Positions 5,986 to 10,878 of a stretch of 10,878 nt of DNA are shown one piece after another; within the stretch, counting starts at the first letter, position 1; each line of letters begins with the position of its first letter. Both the position numbers and the translations under genes were made by a program. The notes beneath the pieces were generated by a model. That model did no database searches. It had not been told where the DNA came from and saw only the letters and a program-made list of their open reading frames with translations. Source of the DNA: Candidatus Woesearchaeota archaeon CG07_land_8_20_14_0_80_44_23 (GTDB lineage: Archaea > Nanobdellota > Nanobdellia > Woesearchaeales > 0-14-0-80-44-23); NCBI GenBank assembly GCA_002779235.1, contig PEXD01000065.1, forward strand, positions 1-10,878, given 5' to 3'.

Positions 5986-6023
5986 GGGCAGTCAATGCGC
6001 CTCGTGACGCCACTCCTCTGCCC
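5986..6023. repeat. Inverted repeat between divergent SRP54 and ThrRS promoters
   Basis: GGGCAG (5986-5991) is complementary to CTGCCC (6018-6023), with a G/C-rich 26-nt interior that can form a short inner GCG/CGC stem. It lies just upstream of both TATA boxes, between two divergent genes. A regulator site, a small structured RNA or an insulator are all possible. Confidence 0.45.
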
Positions 6024-6030
6024 AAAAGTT

Positions 6031-6038
6031 TTATATAT
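6031..6038 (+). promoter_or_regulatory. TATA box of ThrRS
   Basis: TTATATAT predicts transcription starting near 6060, so unlike its neighbours this gene should have a leader of about 65 nt. The leader is T-rich, contains ACAT-GTAAAA-ATGT just before the start, and shows no clear Shine-Dalgarno motif. Confidence 0.6.
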
Positions 6039-6125
6039 CACTCGGCGATTTTAGTTTACCGGGCTATCTTTTTGGATTTTTTATTTTTCCTAAAAGAATG
6101 CCTAACATGTAAAAATGTGAAAAAA

Positions 6126-8051
6126 ATGGCGAAAATAACCTTTCCGGACGGCTCTGCAAGGGAGTATACAGACGGCATCTCCGCAGCTGAGATTGCAAAA
6201 AGCATCGGCATCAGGGACGTTATTGCTGCCAAGATTGACGGGCAGCTCTCAGACCTGACAACAACACTCTCCGGAAACGCAAAAATCATCTTTCTCAAGT
6301 TTGACTCGGATGAGGGCAAAGAAATATTCAGGCACAGCGCAGCCCACCTTCTCGCGCAGGCAGTTAAGCGCATTTTTCCAGAGGCGCTTCTTGCAATAGG
6401 CCCTGCTGTTGAGGAGGGTTTCTACTATGACATAGACCACGAGCCCTTCAAGCCAGAGGACATTGCGAAAATAGAGGCAGAGATGAAGAAGATTGTCTCT
6501 GAAAACCTGAAGATTGAGCGCGAGGAGATTCCGAAGAAGAAAGCCCTCGAGCTCTTCAAGGGCAACCCATACAAGCTTGAGATGATAAGGGAGCTTCCCG
6601 AGGACAAAATCTCAATTTACAAACAGGGCGAGTTCTTTGACCTATGCCGTGGCCCCCATGTGCCCTCAACAGGGATTCTCAAGGCAGTGAAAATCACAAA
6701 GATTGCAGGCGCATACTGGCATGCTGACGCCAAGAACAAGCAGCTTCAGAGGATTTACGGAATTGCATTCCCTGAGAAAAAGATGCTGGACGAATATCTC
6801 AAGATGCTTGAAGAGGCAGAGCAGCGCGACCACAGGAAAATCGGCAAGGAGCTTGACCTTTTCAGCTTCCACGAGGAGGGTCCCGGCTTCCCGTTCTTCC
6901 ACTCCAAGGGCATGATTATAATGAATGAGCTCATTGATTTCTGGAGGGAAGAGCACAGGAAGGCTGGCTACCTTGAGATAAAGACGCCGATAATCCTTTC
7001 AAAGTCCCTCTGGGAGCAGAGCGGGCACTGGGACCACTACAAAGAAAACATGTATTTCACGAAGATTGACAACAGAGAATTTGCTGTAAAGCCCATGAAC
7101 TGCCCAGGCGGAATGCTTGTCTACAAGACACAGCCGAGAAGCTACAAGGACTTCCCCATGAAGGTTGCAGAGCTCGGGCTGGTGCACAGGCACGAGCTTT
7201 CAGGGGTGCTCTCAGGGCTTTTCAGGGTGAGATGCTTCACCCAGGATGATGCGCACATCTATGTTACAGAGGAGCAGGTTGAAAAGGAGGTTGAGAATGT
7301 AATAAAGCTGATTGACCGCTTCTACAAGAAATTCGGCTTTGAATACCATGTAGAACTTTCAACAAGGCCTGAAAATGCCATGGGTGAAGTTTCGCTCTGG
7401 GAAAAGGCAGAGGCAAACCTGAGAAAGGCGCTTGAAGACCTGAAGATGCCATACAAGGTGAATGAGGGGCAAGGCGCATTCTACGGCCCGAAGATTGACT
7501 TTCACATAAAGGACTGCCTGGGCAGGACCTGGCAGTGCGGTACAGTCCAGCTGGACTTCCAGATGCCCATCAAGTTTGATTTGTGGTATGACGGGCAGGA
7601 CGGCAAAAAGCATCGCCCCGCAATGCTGCACAGGGTGATTTATGGAAGCATGGAAAGATTCCTCGGAATCCTGATTGAGCACTATGCCGGTAAATTCCCG
7701 CTCTGGCTCTCGCCTGTTCAGATAAGGATACTGACTGTTGCGGACAGGCATGATGAGTATGCACAGGGGCTGAACAAACAGATGGAAGATGCCGGGCTGA
7801 GAGTAGAGGTGGATTCCAAGGCGCAGACAATTGCCTACAAGGTTAGGGACGCCCAGCTGCAGAGAATCCCGCTGATTCTCACTGTCGGCGACAGAGAGGT
7901 TGAGGGCAAGACAGTTTCAGTGAGAACCCTTGATGGCAAGGTAAAGTTCAATGTTGACCCTGAAAAGCTGCTCAAGGCAGTATGCAAGAATGTCGCAGCA
8001 AGGGAGAGGGAATTTGAGCTCTCAAAACAACAGAATTCCACCAATCTCTGA
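6126..8051 (+). CDS. thrS: Threonyl-tRNA synthetase, bacterial-type with editing domain
   Basis: A 641-residue enzyme that charges tRNA-Thr and clears mischarged Ser-tRNA-Thr. A TGS domain covers 1-60 (MAKITFPDGSA). The editing domain has HSAAH (His70, His74) and DLCRGPH (Cys174, His178). The class II core has MNCPGG (Cys326), motif 2 RVRCFTQDDAH (His377) and LHRVIYGSMERF (His502), giving the Cys/His/His zinc site. The anticodon-binding domain is about 530-630 (LILTVGDREVEGKTVSVR). Length and domain order match bacterial enzymes. Many archaea instead use a ThrRS with an unrelated DTD-like editing domain, so this gene points to transfer or a lineage with the bacterial form. Start 6126 fits the family N-terminus; a TTG at 6072 is unlikely. 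The last codons and stop lie in hairpin element 3. Confidence 0.97.
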   Translation: MAKITFPDGSAREYTDGISAAEIAKSIGIRDVIAAKIDGQLSDLTTTLSGNAKIIFLKFDSDEGKEIFRHSAAHLLAQAVKRIFPEALLAIGPAVEEGFYYDIDHEPFKPEDIAKIEAEMKKIVSENLKIEREEIPKKKALELFKGNPYKLEMIRELPEDKISIYKQGEFFDLCRGPHVPSTGILKAVKITKIAGAYWHADAKNKQLQRIYGIAFPEKKMLDEYLKMLEEAEQRDHRKIGKELDLFSFHEEGPGFPFFHSKGMIIMNELIDFWREEHRKAGYLEIKTPIILSKSLWEQSGHWDHYKENMYFTKIDNREFAVKPMNCPGGMLVYKTQPRSYKDFPMKVAELGLVHRHELSGVLSGLFRVRCFTQDDAHIYVTEEQVEKEVENVIKLIDRFYKKFGFEYHVELSTRPENAMGEVSLWEKAEANLRKALEDLKMPYKVNEGQGAFYGPKIDFHIKDCLGRTWQCGTVQLDFQMPIKFDLWYDGQDGKKHRPAMLHRVIYGSMERFLGILIEHYAGKFPLWLSPVQIRILTVADRHDEYAQGLNKQMEDAGLRVEVDSKAQTIAYKVRDAQLQRIPLILTVGDREVEGKTVSVRTLDGKVKFNVDPEKLLKAVCKNVAAREREFELSKQQNSTNL

Positions 8052-8198
8052 TTGGGAAGCAAGTGGAATTCTGTGTGCAAAGAAATCGAAGACGAAGATT
8101 TCTTGCACAAAAATTGCTAAAGCAATTTTTTGTGCTCAAAAACCACTCGCTGTTAATTTTGGCTTGTTCAAATATGCTACCCATCTGTGATGGGTGGC
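8030..8198. repeat. Hairpin chain element 3 at the ThrRS 3' end
   Basis: ACAGAATTCCAC (8030-8041) pairs perfectly with GTGGAATTCTGT (8063-8074), enclosing the hairpin CCAATC-TCT-GATTGG (8041-8055). Next, TGTGCAAAGAAATC (8074-8087) pairs with GATTTCTTGCACA (8097-8109) with one bulged A. GCACAAAAATTGC (8105-8117) pairs with GCAATTTTTTGTGC (8122-8135) with one bulged T. The last stem is GCTACCCATC (8176-8185) with GATGGGTGGC (8189-8198). GCAAGTGG (8059-8066) can also meet CCACTCGC (8143-8150). The GCACA arm is shared by two hairpins, so folds compete. The element lies between convergent genes, and a T-rich tract (8199-8232) follows, as in a terminator. Confidence 0.8.
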
Positions 8199-8232
8199 TT
8201 TTGACAATTTGATTTTTTAATTATCTTTCTTT

Positions 8233-9327
8233 TCATTTATTATTGCCGAGCTTCTTTTCAAGCTGGCTTGTGATGCTTGAAATTGAGTCCCTGCTTCCCG
8301 CGATTTTTTCAATTGTGAATTCTGTGCTGTATATGGAATAGTATTTTGTGACTTTGCTGACATAGCCCTTTATCTCCTCTGCCTTGCTTCCAGGATAATA
8401 GTAATATTGGCTGCATGCAGTTTCAATATATGGCGCCACATCCGCCCAGGTTTGCTTCCAATATTCCTTGCCATTTTTTTTAGCAGCCATTTCAAGTGCA
8501 TCTATGACAGGCCACTGTCCACTGTTGTATGCTACTGCCGTTAATTTGAAGTGCTCCCACATTGCAGAATAGTATGCCTTGCTGTCTGAGTTTTTCAGTT
8601 CTTCAGGCGGCTCGCAGAATTTCAAAGCGCTTTCCTTCGCCTTCCATATCCTTATCCCCGCAGATATATTCAACTCAGGATTTGTCTTGTTCTTCCACTC
8701 ATAAGGAGTTGAGCTGTTCTGCATTATCTGCATAAGCCCGTAGGCGCCGCAGCCTGACTCGCAGGTAGGGTCCCATCTGCTTTCTGCCTCTATTATCGCA
8801 GCAACTTTTGCAATGTCAATTTTACTGGCAAACTTTTGTATCAGCGGCAGGTAGCTCTCATCCATGTGGACAATGTTTTTGTTGCTGATATAATATTCAA
8901 GTTTTTCTTTAGGAATCTCGCGGGTTATTCTGCCGATTATCCCATCTATTGAATTTAAACTGGCCACAGATTCTGTTTTTGCAGTTCTGGAAGCAGTTGC
9001 CGCAGTTGAGATTTTATTGTCAATGGTTTCGTTTTCAACTGTTAATTCTAAATTGGCAGGATAGCAATTCGCAGATGCAGCTGAACCTGCATAAGCGTGC
9101 GCTTCAATATTGTAAGCCGAACTTGTTTTTTGATTCGCATTTGTTTCATTATATGGCTTTTTGAAAGCGACTAGTGCTGAAAGAGCTATGACTGATGCGA
9201 GCCCTGCAAGAATTACATTTTTGGCTCTTTTTTTGCCTGACTTTTTTCTTTCCTCCCTCAGCGTGTTCTCATATATTGTTCTTAGCTGGAGGTCTTTTCC
9301 CAGGTTGCGCTTAAAATAATCTGTCAT
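8233..9327 (-). CDS. Membrane-anchored lytic transglycosylase (SLT domain)
   Basis: A 364-residue surface protein. A charged N-terminus (1-36) is followed by one hydrophobic segment (about 37-55), then a Ser/Ala/Thr-rich linker. The SLT-type (GH23-like) domain spans about 155-310. Visible motifs are AAIIEAESRWDP with catalytic Glu182, GAYGLMQIM (194-202), INISAG-like LNISAGIRIW and AVAYNSG (264-270). These enzymes cleave the MurNAc-GlcNAc bond of peptidoglycan. Archaea lack that polymer, so the target may be a bacterial neighbour or an unknown glycan. The enzyme domain should be outside the cell. Five Cys (88, 189, 193, 238, 305) lie beyond the membrane and could form disulfides. Promoter, operator and residues 33-87 match the CapA gene upstream. 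TATA spacing supports leaderless ATG 9327. Confidence 0.9.
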   Translation of the reverse strand: MTDYFKRNLGKDLQLRTIYENTLREERKKSGKKRAKNVILAGLASVIALSALVAFKKPYNETNANQKTSSAYNIEAHAYAGSAASANCYPANLELTVENETIDNKISTAATASRTAKTESVASLNSIDGIIGRITREIPKEKLEYYISNKNIVHMDESYLPLIQKFASKIDIAKVAAIIEAESRWDPTCESGCGAYGLMQIMQNSSTPYEWKNKTNPELNISAGIRIWKAKESALKFCEPPEELKNSDSKAYYSAMWEHFKLTAVAYNSGQWPVIDALEMAAKKNGKEYWKQTWADVAPYIETACSQYYYYPGSKAEEIKGYVSKVTKYYSIYSTEFTIEKIAGSRDSISSITSQLEKKLGNNK

Positions 9328-9381
9328 AGTTACTACTTAGTTGTAGTAATATTTAAAGCTTTCGAAAATTGGCTTTTTATG
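9067..9381 (-). repeat. Promoter-anchor cassette, copy A
   Basis: This covers promoter, operator, start codon and residues 1-87 of the SLT protein. The first 38 bases upstream from the start codon (9325-9362) match copy B (10706-10743) at 36 of 38 positions, and residues 33-87 match copy B residues 30-84 at 42 of 55. Similarity ends sharply after the shared AASAN. It starts at CATAAAAAGC (minus strand, from 9381). Confidence 0.9.
9330..9349 (-). promoter_or_regulatory. Candidate operator of the SLT gene
   Basis: A perfect inverted repeat, TTACTAC-TTAGTT-GTAGTAA, lies between the TATA box (ATTTAAAG, 9351-9358 on the plus strand) and the ATG at 9327. A repressor bound here would cover the transcription start. 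Copy B keeps the same site with one mismatch. Confidence 0.65.
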
Positions 9382-9442
9382 TAGCTCCGAGCAGCGAGTT
9401 TTGTTACTCCTTTTATGCCTCCATCATATTATAGAATAGTCA

Positions 9443-10708
9443 TTATTTATTGACTTTAATAGTCCCATCACTTTCAATTATTAACTGCGTTTCCGGAACA
9501 TCTGCCTTCGTAAGTTGAATTATGTTTTTCAAGGCAGTATTGTTTTTGTCTAAAACAGGCACGCCTTTTCCTTCTAACTTCACGGAATATATTTTCCCTG
9601 ATAATAATTTGCCTGTTTTATCCACTGTTATCTTGATTATAGGCGATACGCCACAGGCATTGCTTAAATCAAACATTCCGTAAGTAGCGAAGTTGCCCAT
9701 GCTATAAGCAATGAATCTGTTCTTATATATATCAACTGCTCTTGTTACATGCGGACCTTCGCCAAAAACAACATCAGCACCAGCATCTATGGCTTCTCTT
9801 GCAAAATGGTAAGGATCTCCCCTGTTTTCACCAAGAAAATATTCTGTTTTTCTTGTTATATGCTGACAAGCATTTCCTTCCGCTCCTACATGAAAAGAAA
9901 CTATTACCATATCGCATCTTGAATCAAGATACTTGATGGTTTTTACGGCATCGGCGAAGTGCATCGTTCCACTATAATCAGGGGCAAAGGCACAGAAGCC
10001 ATACTTTACACCCTCTTTCTCAAAAATTGTGTATGGGCATTCAGCCAAGCCTGCGTAATGAATCCCTGCATTGTCTAATAAATTCATAGTGTTCGTTGCG
10101 CCAACAGTTCCGAAATCCCTGCTGTGATTATTCGCAAGGCTTAACGCATCAAACCCTGCTTCTTTTAAATAATCGACGGTGTTATCCGGCATTCTGAAAG
10201 CAAAGCAATTTTCGCCTGTTTTAGGCGTTCCGCCACTATTAAGAATAGTGCCTTCCAGATTGCCGAATGTTATATCAGCATCTTTTAAGATATCTTCTAC
10301 ATTTCCCAAAATATTCTTTCCAGGCAAATGTGAAGAAGGGTAATTCGTTCCAGGCATGATGTCACCAACTCCTATGATGGATATGCTATCTGATGAAGCG
10401 ATGACAGACATCTTCTCTGCCTTTTCTAAATTATGCTGAGTTGAAATGCTTTGCAAATTTGCAGATGCAGCCAAACCCGGATAAGCGAGCGCTTCAGTAT
10501 TGTAAGCCGAACTTGTTTTTTGACCTGCATTTGTCTCGTAATATGGCTTTTTGAAAGCGACTGCTGCTGAAAGAGCTGTAACTAATGCAAGACCCACCAG
10601 CAAAACCTTTTTGGCTTTTTTCACCCTTTTTTCCTTTTTCACTTTTTCATACAGGTCTTCAGGGTAAAGGTCGTTGTAATTGCTCCCTTTCAAATAATCC
10701 CTTGTCAT
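9443..10708 (-). CDS. Membrane-anchored CapA-family metallophosphatase-like protein
   Basis: A 421-residue surface protein. A charged N-terminus (1-34) leads to one hydrophobic segment (about 35-52) and a polar linker. The CapA/PGA-cap domain spans about 108-350. Motifs are GVGDIMPG (113-120, Asp116), GNLEG (149-153), SLANNHSRDFG (190-200), SFHVGAEG (271-278), GEGPHV (316-321) and YSMGNF (335-340). These supply the Asp, Asn, His and Glu metal ligands of the calcineurin-like fold. CapA proteins act in poly-gamma-glutamate capsule synthesis or related surface-polymer metabolism; the substrate here is unknown. No capB or capC neighbour is visible. It shares promoter, operator and residues 30-84 with the SLT protein downstream; the gap between the two genes is 115 nt. 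Leaderless start at 10708. Confidence 0.9.
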   Translation of the reverse strand: MTRDYLKGSNYNDLYPEDLYEKVKKEKRVKKAKKVLLVGLALVTALSAAVAFKKPYYETNAGQKTSSAYNTEALAYPGLAASANLQSISTQHNLEKAEKMSVIASSDSISIIGVGDIMPGTNYPSSHLPGKNILGNVEDILKDADITFGNLEGTILNSGGTPKTGENCFAFRMPDNTVDYLKEAGFDALSLANNHSRDFGTVGATNTMNLLDNAGIHYAGLAECPYTIFEKEGVKYGFCAFAPDYSGTMHFADAVKTIKYLDSRCDMVIVSFHVGAEGNACQHITRKTEYFLGENRGDPYHFAREAIDAGADVVFGEGPHVTRAVDIYKNRFIAYSMGNFATYGMFDLSNACGVSPIIKITVDKTGKLLSGKIYSVKLEGKGVPVLDKNNTALKNIIQLTKADVPETQLIIESDGTIKVNK

Positions 10709-10764
10709 AGTTACTACTTAATTATAGTAATATTTAAAGCTTTAGGAAATTTTAGCTTTTTATG
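10457..10764 (-). repeat. Promoter-anchor cassette, copy B
   Basis: This covers the region from CATAAAAAGC (minus strand, from 10764) through promoter, operator and residues 1-84 of the CapA protein. The CATAAAAAGC at its edge lies within the last sense codons of the upstream gene. Copy A carries the same 10 bases without that gene. Confidence 0.9.
10711..10730 (-). promoter_or_regulatory. Candidate operator of the CapA gene
   Basis: TTACTAC-TTAATT-ATAGTAA (plus strand) is the copy-B version of the inverted repeat, with one mismatched pair at the inner end. It lies between the TATA box (ATTTAAAG, 10732-10739) and ATG 10708. Confidence 0.6.
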
Positions 10765-10878
10765 CATAAGAATGAAATAGCCGCAAGAACTGCCAGCTCT
10801 GCTGCTGAAAGCAGGAATATGCTCATTGCAATATGCTGAAAAAATGCCTCTGGAAAGAGGGTTATTATTGTGCTTCCC
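10752..10878 (-). CDS. C-terminal fragment of a membrane protein
   Basis: An open minus-strand frame enters from the window edge and ends at TAA (10752-10754), giving 41 residues. It includes FPEAFFQHIAMSIFLLSAAE and then LAVLAAISFLCIKS. The last 25 residues look like a transmembrane helix. A faint likeness to small NuoK/MnhC-type subunits (acidic residue within an Ala/Leu-rich helix) is too weak to name it. Its stop lies just upstream of the CapA promoter, so the two genes are in tandem. Confidence 0.55.
   Translation of the reverse strand, partial: GSTIITLFPEAFFQHIAMSIFLLSAAELAVLAAISFLCIKS

Noticed and set aside
6072..6125. N-terminal extension of ThrRS from TTG
   Set aside because: The family N-terminus begins at MAKITFPDG. 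The extra 18 codons start from a weak codon and lie in the leader predicted from the TATA box.
7835..8190. Open frames on both strands across the ThrRS end and hairpin chain 3
   Set aside because: They are antisense or out-of-frame readings of ThrRS continued into the hairpins, with no recognisable protein features.
9382..9442. Possible hairpin or extra gene between the CapA and SLT genes
   Set aside because: The GC-rich part holds only short direct repeats (GTAGCTCC and GTTACTCC), with no convincing stem and no open frame.

Overview
The window comes from an archaeon. It encodes an archaeal-type SRP54 (SRP GTPase), a PUA protein of the Nip7 type next to a NOL1/NOP2/Sun RNA methyltransferase, and a tRNA-Thr with U73 and no encoded CCA. 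Most genes have a TATA box about 26-30 nt before the start codon, which implies leaderless transcripts. Small genes, short spacers, several conserved hypotheticals and a bacterial-type threonyl-tRNA synthetase suggest a small-genome DPANN-like lineage (Woesearchaeota/Pacearchaeota style). That placement is inferred from gene style; I could not run a database search.

Layout. 1-102: a block of nested hairpins. 173-514: small two-helix membrane protein. 536-671: a second hairpin chain, between convergent genes. 681-2101 (minus): RNA m5C methyltransferase followed by the Nip7-like PUA protein, an operon with a 4-nt ATGA overlap. 2278-2673: YunG-like protein with Cys/His/Asp residues suggestive of a papain/transglutaminase-type fold. 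2711-2783 (minus): tRNA-Thr(UGU) with an abnormal D-loop/T-loop pair. 2835-3410 (minus): conserved hypothetical. 3598-3963: small protein with a strongly basic half and a strongly acidic half. 4030-4557: tail-anchored DUF5752-like protein. 4580-5938 (minus): SRP54, divergent from threonyl-tRNA synthetase (6126-8051). 8030-8198: a third hairpin chain that contains the ThrRS stop codon. 8233-9327 and 9443-10708 (both minus): two surface enzymes, a lytic transglycosylase (SLT) and a CapA-family metallophosphatase. 10752-10878 (minus): C-terminal end of a membrane protein that runs off the window.

Most of the window is translation and protein targeting: rRNA/tRNA modification, tRNA-Thr, ThrRS and SRP54. 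The accessory part is the right end. The SLT and CapA proteins have unrelated catalytic domains. They share a nearly identical promoter, a candidate operator (TTACTAC-N6-GTAGTAA) and an N-terminal membrane-anchor/linker segment with 42 of 55 residues identical. The similarity stops abruptly where the catalytic parts begin. This looks like a duplicated 'promoter + operator + membrane anchor' cassette delivering different enzymes to the cell surface under one regulator. Because archaea lack peptidoglycan, a surface muramidase-type enzyme suggests action on bacterial walls or on an unknown polymer.

The second unusual layer is a family of hairpin chains in intergenic spaces at gene 3' ends. Many of their loops are closed by ATC/GAT, several stems carry a one-base bulge, and neighbouring hairpins share arms, so alternative folds are possible.
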